Shown in pieces: positions 50,914 to 60,350 of a DNA stretch of 64,000 bases (its first letter is position 1; every line of letters starts with the position of its first letter). Source of the DNA: Nodosilinea nodulosa PCC 7104 (GTDB taxonomy: Bacteria > Cyanobacteriota > Cyanobacteriia > Phormidesmidales > Phormidesmidaceae); contig NZ_JH976537.1 in NCBI RefSeq assembly GCF_000309385.1, positions 2,028,029 to 2,092,028 on the forward strand. Reading direction: 5' to 3'. Below the pieces are notes generated by a model. The model saw nothing but the letters and a program-made list of their open reading frames with translations, was not told where the DNA came from and did not search any database. Made by a program: the position numbers and the translations under genes.

Positions 50914-52920
50914 ATGACTAATTCCTCCTCTTCCCGGCGAGCTCTGGTACTTCAACGGAGCTTTTCGCCCTTCGGCAACAAGCTCATCCAATCGGGCTAC
51001 GTCGACTCTGAGCAGATGCAGAAGGCCCTGGCAGAAAGTCGGAAAACCGGGCAGTCGCTGACCGATGTACTCGAGTCTCTCACCGGGCAACAGCTTTCCC
51101 CCGAACTGCTGCGCCAGTATAAAAAACAGCAGCTTTTCGAGCTTAAGATTCTCTACGGAGTCGAGTCTCTCGATCCGGAACTTGACAACATTTCTCCAGC
51201 CCAAATCGGTCAGCTAATCGACACCCTGGTGCCCGTAGATATCTGCCGCCGCCATCGCCTGGTACCCCTATCTAAGGCCCATGATGAGGTGCCCTCGGTG
51301 CTAGTGGCTATGGTGGATCCTGAGAACTTAGAAGCTCAGGACGATCTCAACCGCATTTTGCGGCCCCAAAACCTTGCCCTTAAGCGCATGGTAATCACCG
51401 TTGAAGATTACCAACGGTTGATGTCGACCTACTTAGACGATGCAGTCGCTAAACAGAAAAAAGAAGAGCTAGATGCTGCCGTAGACGTCAATACGAGCCT
51501 GGAAGAGCTTGACTTTGGCGATGGCAGCCTAGAAGACGTTATCGATGAAGAGGCTGACCTAGGGGCCGCATTAAAAGACGCTGGCGCAGCTCCAGTGATT
51601 GCTCTGGTCAACAAAATCCTGGCTAAGGCCCTACAGGAAGGTGTTTCTGACATTCACATTGAGCCGCAGGAAGAGTTTCTGCGGGTGCGCTTTCGCAAGG
51701 ACGGCGTGCTCAAAGAGGCTCTGCCCAAAATGCCTAAAAAGATCATTCCGGCCGTCACCGCTCGCTTTAAGATTATTGCCGAACTCGACATCGCTGAGCG
51801 TCGGGCGCCCCAAGATGGCCGGATTCGGCGGGTATTTCAGGGTCGTAAGGTTGACTTTCGGGTCAATACCCTGCCCAGCCGCTGTGGCGAAAAGGTTGTG
51901 CTACGGATTCTCGACAACTCCGCCACTCAGCTTGGCCTTGACAAGCTCATCACCGACCCTGACTCCCTGAGAATTGTTCAGGACATGGCTTCGCGGCCCT
52001 TTGGCCTCCTGCTGGTAACGGGGCCTACCGGATCGGGTAAAACCACCACCCTATACTCAGTTTTGTCCGAGCGTAACGATCCGGGCATTAACATCAGCAC
52101 CGCAGAAGACCCGATTGAATATACGCTGCCGGGTCTGACCCAGGTACAGGTAATCCGCGAAAAGGGCATGGACTTTGCGTCAATCTTACGCGCTTTCTTG
52201 CGTCAAGATCCTGACGTCATTCTGGTGGGTGAAACCCGTGACCGCGAAACCGCGAAAACTGCGATCGAAGCAGCACTGACAGGGCACTTGGTACTGACTA
52301 CCCTGCACACCAACGATGCCGCTGGCGCGATCGCCCGTCTCGACGAAATGGGCGTTGAATCCTTCATGGTCTCCAGCGCCCTGATTGGGGTTCTGGCTCA
52401 GCGCCTAGTGCGAAAAGTCTGCTCCGACTGCCGCGTGGCCTATCACCCCAGCCACGAGGAGCTGGCTCACTTTGGTCTTGCTGCCGCCTCTGAAGCTGAT
52501 ATTACCTTCTACAAAGCCAACGTGCTTAGTGTTGACGAGCTTGCCGTAGCCAAAGATAACAGCACTCTCTGCCCTACCTGCCAGGGGGGTGGCTACAAGG
52601 GCCGGGTTGGCGTGTATGAAGTGCTGCGCGTTACCGAGCGACTGCAAAAGCTAATTTCCGAAGGGGCTCCCACCGAGTTAATTAAAGAGGCTGCCGTAGA
52701 AGAGGGCATGCAAACCCTGCTCTCCTACAGCCTCAACTTAGTGCGCCAGGGCTACACCACTTTAGACGAAGTAGAACGGGTAACCTTTACCGATACCGGA
52801 CTGGAGGCTGAATTAAAGTCTAAGCGTAAGGCCTCATTGACCTGTGCCTGCTGTGCCGCCGAACTTCAGCAAGACTGGCTCGATTGCCCCTATTGCCTAA
52901 CCCCGCGCTTCCAAGATTAG
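50914..52920 (+). CDS. pilB: Type IV pilus assembly ATPase PilB
   Basis: 668 residues. An N-terminal GspE_N-type domain (QSGYVDSEQMQKALAESRK) precedes the secretion ATPase: Walker A GPTGSGKTTTLYS, Asp box VLLRQDPDVILVGETRD region, His box TLHTNDAAGAIARL, and the tetracysteine CSDC...CPTCQGGGYKGR. A further zinc-ribbon-like tail (CACCAAEL...CPYCLTPR) follows. PilB powers pilus extension at the inner membrane, needed for motility and DNA uptake. It leads a pilB-pilT-pilC series. Confidence 0.96.
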   Translation: MTNSSSSRRALVLQRSFSPFGNKLIQSGYVDSEQMQKALAESRKTGQSLTDVLESLTGQQLSPELLRQYKKQQLFELKILYGVESLDPELDNISPAQIGQLIDTLVPVDICRRHRLVPLSKAHDEVPSVLVAMVDPENLEAQDDLNRILRPQNLALKRMVITVEDYQRLMSTYLDDAVAKQKKEELDAAVDVNTSLEELDFGDGSLEDVIDEEADLGAALKDAGAAPVIALVNKILAKALQEGVSDIHIEPQEEFLRVRFRKDGVLKEALPKMPKKIIPAVTARFKIIAELDIAERRAPQDGRIRRVFQGRKVDFRVNTLPSRCGEKVVLRILDNSATQLGLDKLITDPDSLRIVQDMASRPFGLLLVTGPTGSGKTTTLYSVLSERNDPGINISTAEDPIEYTLPGLTQVQVIREKGMDFASILRAFLRQDPDVILVGETRDRETAKTAIEAALTGHLVLTTLHTNDAAGAIARLDEMGVESFMVSSALIGVLAQRLVRKVCSDCRVAYHPSHEELAHFGLAAASEADITFYKANVLSVDELAVAKDNSTLCPTCQGGGYKGRVGVYEVLRVTERLQKLISEGAPTELIKEAAVEEGMQTLLSYSLNLVRQGYTTLDEVERVTFTDTGLEAELKSKRKASLTCACCAAELQQDWLDCPYCLTPRFQD

Positions 52921-53074
52921 GGTTGTCCGCCCTTGCTCTGACAGCATTGTGCTCCAAAGTGGGCATCTTGTTACCAGCAATGGGCTCTAGGGTACCAACC
53001 GTTTCCTTGGTTTGATCTAAGCTTCTCTAACGCCACCATCTCCCTACGTTTCTCAACCCCCATGAGGTAGTTCT

Positions 53075-54199
53075 ATGGAATTGATGATTGAAGACTTGAT
53101 GGAAGAAGTCATTGAGCGAGGCGGCTCTGACCTACACCTCTCAGCAGGTCTGCCCCCCTACATCCGCATTAGCGGCAAGCTTACCCCCACCGAGCACGAG
53201 CCAATGACCCCTGAGTCATGTCAGCGGCTGATTTTTAGCATGCTCAACAATACCCAGCGTAAACAGCTGGAGCAAACCTGGGAACTCGACTGTTCCTACG
53301 GCGTTAAAGGTTTGGCCAGATTTAGGGTCAATGTCTATAAAGACCGGGGTACCTACGCCGCTTGCCTACGAGCCCTTAGCTCCAAAATTCCCAGCATGGA
53401 AACACTGGGGCTGCCCAACATTGTGCGAGAGCTGTCGGAGAAGCCGCGTGGTCTTATTCTTGTGACTGGGCCAACTGGGTCTGGTAAGTCAACTACTCTG
53501 GCCTCCATGATTAATAACATCAACATGACTCGGCCAGAGCATATTCTCACTGTTGAAGACCCCATCGAGTTTGTCTATGAACCGATTAAGAGCCTGATCC
53601 ACCAGCGCCAGATTGGGGAAGATACAAAAAGCTTTGCCAACGCCCTGCGTGCCGCTCTGCGAGAAGATCCCGATGTCATTCTGGTGGGTGAAATGCGAGA
53701 TTTAGAAACTATTTCGCTAGCTATCTCAGCGGCAGAAACCGGCCACCTTGTATTTGGAACCCTACACACCAGCTCTGCGGCCCAAACCGTTGACCGGATG
53801 ATCGACGTGTTCCCCCCTGAACAGCAGCAGCAAATTAGAGTACAGCTCTCCGGTTCTCTAGTGGCGGTGCTGAGCCAGACCCTAGTGCCAAAGGCCAATG
53901 TCAAACCTGGTGAGTATGGCCGCATTATGGCTCAGGAAATCATGGTGATTACCCCAGCCATTGCCAACATGATTCGGGAGGGCAAAACCCCGCAAATTTA
54001 CGGTGCTATCCAGACCGGGGGTAAGCTGGCTATGCAAACCCTAGAGAAAGTGCTGGCTGATCTGTATAAATCAGGCACAATCTCCTTTGAAGCCGCCATG
54101 TCTAAGACGTCTCGCCCAGACGAACTACAGCGGTTGATTGGGGGAGCCCCAACGCCCAACGCCGCTGCTCGCCAAGGGGCCGCAGCGGGTCGTCACTAG
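53075..54199 (+). CDS. pilT: Type IV pilus retraction ATPase PilT
   Basis: 374 residues. Motifs GGSDLHLSAGLPPYIR, Walker A GPTGSGKSTTLASM, REDPDVILVGEMRDLETI, TLHTSSAAQTVDRMIDVFP and the C-terminal segment GKTPQIYGAIQTGGKLAMQT typical of PilT. It depolymerises pilin during retraction. The ATG follows ATGAGGTAG, a usable ribosome site. It lies 154 bases after pilB. Confidence 0.96.
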   Translation: MELMIEDLMEEVIERGGSDLHLSAGLPPYIRISGKLTPTEHEPMTPESCQRLIFSMLNNTQRKQLEQTWELDCSYGVKGLARFRVNVYKDRGTYAACLRALSSKIPSMETLGLPNIVRELSEKPRGLILVTGPTGSGKSTTLASMINNINMTRPEHILTVEDPIEFVYEPIKSLIHQRQIGEDTKSFANALRAALREDPDVILVGEMRDLETISLAISAAETGHLVFGTLHTSSAAQTVDRMIDVFPPEQQQQIRVQLSGSLVAVLSQTLVPKANVKPGEYGRIMAQEIMVITPAIANMIREGKTPQIYGAIQTGGKLAMQTLEKVLADLYKSGTISFEAAMSKTSRPDELQRLIGGAPTPNAAARQGAAAGRH

Positions 54200-54474
54200 C
54201 CCTCAAATTTCTGCTTTATACAGAGGGAGCAGAGCACAGAGGGATTATGGGAATCTATCAGGCAGCTTTAATCTTTCAAGGGGTTGCCTGGAAGAAAATC
54301 TTGAGGGTAGAGATTGCAGGACTGCTTGCTCCATCTCTACCCTAGAGCAGATGGCAGGACCTTCAGAACCTGCAAAAGAGCACCAGCATGCGAGTTCGGG
54401 TAAATCTAACGGGTTCGGTAAACCGAACCAATCGCTATAATTGCAGTACCTTTATGCCACTGAGCCATTGAGCT

Positions 54475-55695
54475 ATGCCTACTTACGTTGCTATTGGTCG
54501 TGATACTAGCGGAGCCCAGCGCAAGGAGCGCGTCTCTGCTGAGAATCCTAACGAGGCTCGCAATCTCCTGAAAGATCAGGGCCTTTATGTGCTCAACCTC
54601 AAGGAGGAGGCGGGTTTCAACATTGACCTGGAGAGCATTAAAACCTCCATGACCAAAGTGACGGTAAAGGATAAGGCGATCTTTTCCCGTCAGTTCGCTG
54701 CTTTAGTTAATGCTGGGGTGGCCCTGGTACGAGGGCTAGGGGTATTGGCCGACGACTGCGCCAACCCAAAACTCAAAAAAGCGCTGATGGCAATCAATGC
54801 CGACGTGCAGCAGGGGACTAACCTTTCCGATGCCATGCGTAAGCATCCGGCCTGCTTTGACAACCTCTATGTAGCGCTGATTCAGGCGGGGGAAGTGGGC
54901 GGGGTGCTCGATGAAGTGCTCAACCGTTTAGCCAAGCTGCTAGAGGATTTAGCCCGGTTGCAGAACCAGATTAAGTCGGCCATGGCCTACCCGGTGACGG
55001 TTGGATTTTTGGCGGTAATTATTTTCGTCGGTATGACAGTGTTTTTGCTGCCAATTTTTGCCGATATGTTTGATGATCTGGGGGCTGAACTGCCAATCTT
55101 TACCCAAGTCATGATGATGATCAGCCGATTTTTGCGCCAGCCCCTAAATTGGGTATTTATGGTTGCAGCCATCTCAGCGTTGTCCTTTGCGTACCGACGG
55201 TACTATTCCACTCTGAACGGGCGGCGCGTTATTGACCGTTTGTCCCTCAAGATGCCTCTGTTTGGTGATTTGATTCAAAAAACGGCTACCGCTCGTTTCT
55301 GCCGTACCTTTGGTTCACTGTCGAAGTCAGGGGTGCCAATTCTGACGGCTTTAGAGATTGTCAGAGACACCGCAGGTAATCAGGTGATTGCTGAGGCTGT
55401 AGATGACGCCCGCAAAGATGTGCAGGGAGGCGGCATGATTAGCCTAGCGCTCCAAAAGCACGCCGTTTTTCCAGGAATGGCAATTCAAATGATCAGCATT
55501 GGGGAAGAAACTGGAGAGCTGGACTCAATGTTGATGAAGGTAGCTGACTTTTATGAGGATGAAGTAGAGCAGGCCGTGAAAGCCCTCACTAGCGTGATGG
55601 AGCCGATTATGATTGTGGTGCTAGGGGGTATGGTGGGTTCGATTCTGGTGTCGATGTACCTGCCCATGTTCAAGATTATGGATGCGATCGGCTAG
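54475..55695 (+). CDS. pilC: Type IV pilus inner membrane platform protein PilC
   Basis: 406 residues of the GspF/PilC type: two homologous halves (FSRQFAALVNAGVALVRGL and FCRTFGSLSKSGVPILTAL), each followed by membrane segments, and a last one near the C-terminus (MIVVLGGMVGSILVSMYLPM). It anchors the pilus motor. The 275 bases between pilT and this gene hold no recognised gene. Confidence 0.95.
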   Translation: MPTYVAIGRDTSGAQRKERVSAENPNEARNLLKDQGLYVLNLKEEAGFNIDLESIKTSMTKVTVKDKAIFSRQFAALVNAGVALVRGLGVLADDCANPKLKKALMAINADVQQGTNLSDAMRKHPACFDNLYVALIQAGEVGGVLDEVLNRLAKLLEDLARLQNQIKSAMAYPVTVGFLAVIIFVGMTVFLLPIFADMFDDLGAELPIFTQVMMMISRFLRQPLNWVFMVAAISALSFAYRRYYSTLNGRRVIDRLSLKMPLFGDLIQKTATARFCRTFGSLSKSGVPILTALEIVRDTAGNQVIAEAVDDARKDVQGGGMISLALQKHAVFPGMAIQMISIGEETGELDSMLMKVADFYEDEVEQAVKALTSVMEPIMIVVLGGMVGSILVSMYLPMFKIMDAIG

Positions 55696-55796
55696 GCTAC
55701 TTGAACCCCTGGAACTGAAGTTTTGCTCATCTCGGGCATAGAGGTATGGCCAAGGCGTATGTGCCTTGGCCATTGTTTTGTCTAGACAGGGCTGGT

Positions 55797-56924
55797 TTAG
55801 GACAGTAGGCCCGCGCTTAGCCGATGGATTGCCCGGTGGGCAACGTCTCCATAGCTGACTTCGCCACAAAACACCTGAGCCATGGTTAGAGTGCTAGACG
55901 GACGTTTAATACCCACGCGGTAGGCTATGGCTGGGGCCTGGTAAACGAGGCGAGCAAGACGTCTGGCCCAGCGCATTTCTTCACCCCATTCTTTGTTCAT
56001 TATGTGGGTATAGGCTTCGAGAGCAGTGTCATTGCCTGCAATGGACTGGGCGATCGCCTCAGCAGCTTTTAGGCCGCTAAACATTGAGGGTCGAATACCT
56101 TCTGCTGTAAAAGGATCTACTACGCAGGCTGCTTCGCCCGCTAGGACGGCTCTGTGGGTGTGCAGCGCCTGGGGGCCATCCCAGATGAAAATGGGGTGGC
56201 CGAAGTGTTGTACGGTGCTGGCATCGACATCAAAGGCGGCGGCGTAATCGGCGACTGGTGTGCGTAGGTCTTGCTTCCGCTGTGCCCCAGACCGGAATAC
56301 CCCGCCACCAATGGAGTACCCATCGGCCTTCGGAAAGTTCCACAGATAGCCCTGCTGAAGCAACCCGAGATCAAAATGGATCAGGGGCTCATCGGGCACC
56401 CCAAGGCGTGGTTCAGCCTCTAGTGCGGCAGCCAGCCTGTATTTTCGCTGCGTAAATCCTAGCCATTTGGCCATGGTCCCCCTGGCGCCGTCGGCTGCAA
56501 TTAGAAAACGTCCCTGCACTGGGCCACGGCTCGTGTTGATTTGCCAGTGGTCGGCCTGGGCTTCAATCCCCTGAGCCTTGGTGCCGTCCCAGAGGGTGGC
56601 TCCCTGCCTTTGAGCCTGCTGTACGATGAAGTGATCAAACTTGTCGCGCCGCACCATCCACAGAGCTTTTTCGGCGGGTAGTTCGGCCTCAATGGGGTCG
56701 GCTAGATTAAAGGTGTAGCGAACCTTACGTACTTTGACGGAGATGGCTGGGGAAAAGTCAAAGTCAAACCACTGGGCTATCTGGGGCGATACACCGCCGC
56801 CGCAGGGCTTGTAGCGGGGCAGTTTGGCGGCCTCAAGCAGCAGCACTTGGTGACCTGCTTTGCTCAAGTGGTAGGCGGCAGTGGCTCCGGCAGGTCCGGA
56901 GCCGACGATAACGCAGTCGTACAT
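55797..56924 (-). CDS. Geranylgeranyl reductase family FAD oxidoreductase
   Basis: 375 residues. FAD-binding Rossmann motif VGSGPAGATAAYHLSKAG, then KPCGGGVSPQ and RDKFDHFIVQQAQ, and FLIAADGARGTMAKWLGF. It belongs to the ChlP/geranylgeranyl reductase group that saturates prenyl side chains. The neighbour homogentisate phytyltransferase (32 bases upstream, same strand) uses phytyl diphosphate, so a role in the tocopherol pathway is plausible. It could be a ChlP paralogue rather than ChlP itself. Confidence 0.85.
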   Translation of the reverse strand: MYDCVIVGSGPAGATAAYHLSKAGHQVLLLEAAKLPRYKPCGGGVSPQIAQWFDFDFSPAISVKVRKVRYTFNLADPIEAELPAEKALWMVRRDKFDHFIVQQAQRQGATLWDGTKAQGIEAQADHWQINTSRGPVQGRFLIAADGARGTMAKWLGFTQRKYRLAAALEAEPRLGVPDEPLIHFDLGLLQQGYLWNFPKADGYSIGGGVFRSGAQRKQDLRTPVADYAAAFDVDASTVQHFGHPIFIWDGPQALHTHRAVLAGEAACVVDPFTAEGIRPSMFSGLKAAEAIAQSIAGNDTALEAYTHIMNKEWGEEMRWARRLARLVYQAPAIAYRVGIKRPSSTLTMAQVFCGEVSYGDVAHRAIHRLSAGLLS

Positions 56925-56956
56925 GGCGCTAGGCTCCTTTAGGCGAGGCTTTTGGT

Positions 56957-57955
56957 CTAGGCTAGCCAGCAGGCCAGGGGGAAAATCAGGTACTGCAGAA
57001 AGAACAGTTTCCAGATGAACTGGTAGAACTGGGGATAGGCCAGTTTGCTGCCGCTCGTAGCAGATTGGCTACTGTGGGAAACTTTTAGACTCATCCACCA
57101 CAGCAGGATTAGGACGAGCAGGTGTGAGCCAGCCAAAAATAGCTGATTTACGCCGGTCAGCCAGGGAGCGGCCAATGCCATACCCCCATAGCAGGTGGTG
57201 AGAATGCCCAGTGCCAGGTTAAAGACGGTGCGCTGCCCCAGTTTTAGCGACAGGGTGCTGATACCGTAGCGGCGATCGCCCTCAATATCGGGAATGTCTT
57301 TAAATAGAGCAATGGCAACGCTAAACAGCAAAATAAACGCCGTCAGCGCCCAAACCCGCCCTGGAACTGCAAATGGCATTCCTAGACGATGACTGACATG
57401 TAAAAATAACCCCACGTTTACGATGGCTCCCCGCACCGCCAAAATGCACACTGAAGCCCAAAAGGGAAATCGTTTCAGCCGCAGGGGCGGCAGAGAATAG
57501 GCCGTACCAATCCCGAGGCTGAGCCCTACGGTTGCCAGGAGCCAAGGGCCGCTAGCAAGGGCGATCGCGATCGCCCCTAGGCCTGCTGTAGCTACAATCC
57601 AGCCGCCGTCGGTCACCGAAAATTCGCCAGCCGCCAGGGGCAGATGGGGTTTGTTGACGCGATCGATGGCGATATCTTCAAGTTGGTTGAGGCCGACGAT
57701 GTAGAGGTTGCCCAGCAGGCAAGCGGCTCCAGTCAGAGCTAAGAGTTCCAGAACCGATCCCGCAGGGGGAACGTTGTCTCGACCCAAATCGGCTAGGGCG
57801 ATGGCGGCGATACCTACCACGCTAAGGCTGGTGCCGATGACCGTGTGGGGGCGCCAGAACTTCCACAGGGCGTATAGCCAGGACAGGGGAGCCTGGGTAA
57901 AGCGCAACCGCTTCCCCTGGGGGATAGAGGAGCTTTGCGGAGCAGCATTGGGCAT
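56957..57955 (-). CDS. Homogentisate phytyltransferase (UbiA family)
   Basis: 332 residues with about eight membrane segments and the two Asp-rich prenyl-diphosphate sites: NQLEDIAIDRVNKPHLPLA and FKDIPDIEGDRRYG. The N-terminal WKFWRPHTVIGTSLSVVG is typical of the plant/cyanobacterial homogentisate prenyltransferase group. It condenses homogentisate with phytyl diphosphate, the committed step to tocopherol. It heads a two-gene unit with the reductase. Confidence 0.9.
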   Translation of the reverse strand: MPNAAPQSSSIPQGKRLRFTQAPLSWLYALWKFWRPHTVIGTSLSVVGIAAIALADLGRDNVPPAGSVLELLALTGAACLLGNLYIVGLNQLEDIAIDRVNKPHLPLAAGEFSVTDGGWIVATAGLGAIAIALASGPWLLATVGLSLGIGTAYSLPPLRLKRFPFWASVCILAVRGAIVNVGLFLHVSHRLGMPFAVPGRVWALTAFILLFSVAIALFKDIPDIEGDRRYGISTLSLKLGQRTVFNLALGILTTCYGGMALAAPWLTGVNQLFLAGSHLLVLILLWWMSLKVSHSSQSATSGSKLAYPQFYQFIWKLFFLQYLIFPLACWLA

Positions 57956-58045
57956 AAGTCGAAGGAGATTGCCGGGGAGGTCAGTGTTCTAGCTTATCGG
58001 CTGATGGCCTATTTATTGGCTTACCTGTGCCAGATTTAGCTGTTT

Positions 58046-59131
58046 TTAGTCTTGGCTAGGGTTCCCTCGCATGGCTTCAATATCGAGCCAGGTAATGATC
58101 ACGCCAGCTACGGGCACTGCTAGGAAGAGCCCCAGTACTCCGGCTACGGTGGCCCCTACAATTAACGCAAAAAACATAACCACTGGATTGATATCGAGGG
58201 AGTCTTTCATCACGTAGGGCAGCAGCAGGTTTTCTTCAATCTGTTCTATGACAATGCAAACAACCAGCGCCTGAATGGCTAACCACACCCCCTGGGACAG
58301 CAGTAGTAATGTCACGATTCCTATCCCCAGAGTGGCTCCGATCCCTGGAATAAAGTTAAACAGCCCAGCGATGACAGCGAGCACCAGCGGGAAGGGTATG
58401 CCTAAAATTGCGAAGATGGCAAAGGTGGAGGCTATGGAAAAAAGCCCCAGCAGCAGGCGTCCCCAAAAGAACCCCAGCAGGTTGTGCTGAATTACGGTGT
58501 TCAGTCGAATCTTATTGCGGATGGGCAAATGGTTGAGTAGCCACCACCAGATTTTGGCTCCGTCGAGCATCATAAATAGAGTGACTACGGCAATGAGAAT
58601 GGCCAGCACCAGGTTGGCCAGCGTCGATTGCAGTAGACCTAGTCCTGTGGTGAGTATGGTCACCGCCTGGTTTTGCAGCTGAGGCTCTAGCCCCTGTAAG
58701 TTGACGGGCACATTCAGGGATTTCAGCAGATTCCCGAAGTTGCCGAGCCAGGGTGTGACGGAGTCAGAAAAGTCCTGCACGCTGGCGGATAGCTGCTGCC
58801 CCTGGGACAGGACCGCCATGCCAAGGGTGAGAAAGAGGCCGATGACAAAGGCCAGACAAACAACGAATACGGCGATCGCAGCGACTCCGCGCGGCATCCA
58901 TCGGCTTAACCAGGTGGCCGGGTGGTTGAGCAAAAACGCCAGAATAGTAGCGCTCACAAAGACCACCACCAGCACTTGAAAATAGGCCAGTAGATGAACG
59001 ACCGCCCAGCCGCTGGCAAACAAAAGTAAAAATCGCACCAGATTGCTGGTGCCTAAGACGGCCCAGATCGTGTCTCTACTGCGAGGGCCTAGGCCCTGGG
59101 CAATGTCTTCTTGGGGCTCCTCAGTTTTCAT
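58046..59131 (-). CDS. AI-2E family transporter
   Basis: 361 residues, about seven to eight membrane segments, with the family pattern VVVFVSATILAFLLNHPATWL and PGIGATLGIGIVTLLLLSQG, and a C-terminal LFLAVPVAGVI. The family includes TqsA-like exporters and Na+/H+ antiporter-like proteins; substrate unknown. Its start overlaps the stop of the DUF2288 gene by 11 bases. Confidence 0.88.
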   Translation of the reverse strand: MKTEEPQEDIAQGLGPRSRDTIWAVLGTSNLVRFLLLFASGWAVVHLLAYFQVLVVVFVSATILAFLLNHPATWLSRWMPRGVAAIAVFVVCLAFVIGLFLTLGMAVLSQGQQLSASVQDFSDSVTPWLGNFGNLLKSLNVPVNLQGLEPQLQNQAVTILTTGLGLLQSTLANLVLAILIAVVTLFMMLDGAKIWWWLLNHLPIRNKIRLNTVIQHNLLGFFWGRLLLGLFSIASTFAIFAILGIPFPLVLAVIAGLFNFIPGIGATLGIGIVTLLLLSQGVWLAIQALVVCIVIEQIEENLLLPYVMKDSLDINPVVMFFALIVGATVAGVLGLFLAVPVAGVIITWLDIEAMRGNPSQD

Positions 59132-59426
59132 TGGCCAGGGCGTCTTGGACTAGAACAAAGGGTTGCACAATTAGCGACTGAAAGCGTTTGTTGGCGGTTT
59201 GATCCCAAATTTCCAGTTGAAAGGGGGAGGGCTTGGTGATGAGGGCTTCGGCTATCCAATGGTTTACTGTAGCCACATTGTCGGTGGCGATCGCCACCCC
59301 CACCTCAGCCAGATCTAGGCTTTGATCGACCACGACCACCGCCCCTCGATTGGCATGGGGACTAATCCATGCCCAGTCGGCGGGGGCCACCATTTCTGAA
59401 AGCTCATGCTTGAGGTCTTGGGTCAT
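59121..59426 (-). CDS. DUF2288 family protein
   Basis: 101 residues: LKHELSEMVAPADWAWISPH, then VVVVDQSLDLAEVGVAIATD and FQSLIVQPFVLVQ. These match DUF2288, a small protein family of unknown function. Translationally coupled to the AI-2E gene. Confidence 0.88.
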   Translation of the reverse strand: MTQDLKHELSEMVAPADWAWISPHANRGAVVVVDQSLDLAEVGVAIATDNVATVNHWIAEALITKPSPFQLEIWDQTANKRFQSLIVQPFVLVQDALANEN

Positions 59427-59536
59427 GGCTGCGGGGGTGCGATCGCGGATTTGATTTTAGGCTACCAGAATTGGAGGGTTGAAGGTGAAGGAATGGGTAT
59501 ATCCAGACGCAGCCCCCTGCCTTTGCCAGCGCCAAC

Positions 59537-59629
59537 TATAGCCAGAGTCACTTAGGTTAGGACATCCAGAGAGGTTCGAGCGTTGGAACGTTTTGAGGGG
59601 AAATGTCTTAACCAGAATGGCTATAGCTA
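59537..59629. repeat. MITE-like inverted repeat, copy C
   Basis: About 93 bp. Left end TATAGCCAGAGTCA then GGTTAGGACATCCAGA, matching the right end of copy A; right end in reverse TAGCTATAGCCATTCTGGTT then AAGACAT, matching the left end of copy A. The centre has CGTTGGAACG, a reduced form of copy A's palindrome. It lies between plsC and the DUF2288 gene. Confidence 0.7.
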
Positions 59630-59641
59630 TCAACGATTTCA

Positions 59642-60280
59642 TCAGCGCCCCAGATCGTGGAGACGGTGAACTTCGGCGGCGCATTGCGCCGTGATAGCCT
59701 CCAAACCACTGCGATTGGTGGAGGATGGCGGGGCAATGGGGGTGCCAATGCGAATGGTGAGAGGAACCGGCCAGGGAATGGAAGAACCTTTTTTAAAGAT
59801 GCGCTGCGTGCCCCAGAGACTGACGGGGAGTAGGGGCACCTGGGCTTTGGCGGCAATCAGCGCTGCCCCAATTTTGGGCTCTGGAATACGCCCGTCGGGG
59901 GTGCGGGTGCCCTGGAGGAAAATACCCACCGCCCAGCCCTGCTCAAGCTGTTTGAGGGCCTCGCGAATGGCGCTGCGATCGGCGCTGCCCCGCTTGACTG
60001 GGTAGGCCCCGTAGAGGCGAATCGCCTGGTTTAGCACCGGCACCTTAAACAACTCTTCTTTGGCCATGTAGGAGACCGGACGACGCACAGCAGCGGAGAG
60101 CAGCGGTGGGTCAAAGTCGCTGGCATGGTTGGCCACCACGAGCAGCGGGCCGGTTTTAGGTACCTGGTCGGCTCCGTAGACCTGGCCTCGAAAGTACAGG
60201 CCCAGCATAGGGCTAACTATCGACCACTTAAATAGGTGATACCACAGCAGATTGACGGGGGGTTCGCGATCGCGGCTCAT
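59642..60280 (-). CDS. plsC: 1-acyl-sn-glycerol-3-phosphate acyltransferase
   Basis: 212 residues. Acyltransferase motif I NHASDFDPP (H-x4-D), motif III-like GIFLQGTRTPDGR (QGTR where most enzymes have EGTR), and VPLLPVSLWGT. It acylates lysophosphatidic acid to phosphatidic acid. Last gene of the plsX-fabH-fabD-plsC series, 70 bases after fabD. Confidence 0.9.
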   Translation of the reverse strand: MSRDREPPVNLLWYHLFKWSIVSPMLGLYFRGQVYGADQVPKTGPLLVVANHASDFDPPLLSAAVRRPVSYMAKEELFKVPVLNQAIRLYGAYPVKRGSADRSAIREALKQLEQGWAVGIFLQGTRTPDGRIPEPKIGAALIAAKAQVPLLPVSLWGTQRIFKKGSSIPWPVPLTIRIGTPIAPPSSTNRSGLEAITAQCAAEVHRLHDLGR

Positions 60281-60350
60281 CTCAGGCCTGTTTTGAAAGA
60301 TCTTTTACAGTCCCACCACTCTAGGGACAAGAGGTTAGGGAGCAGCAACC

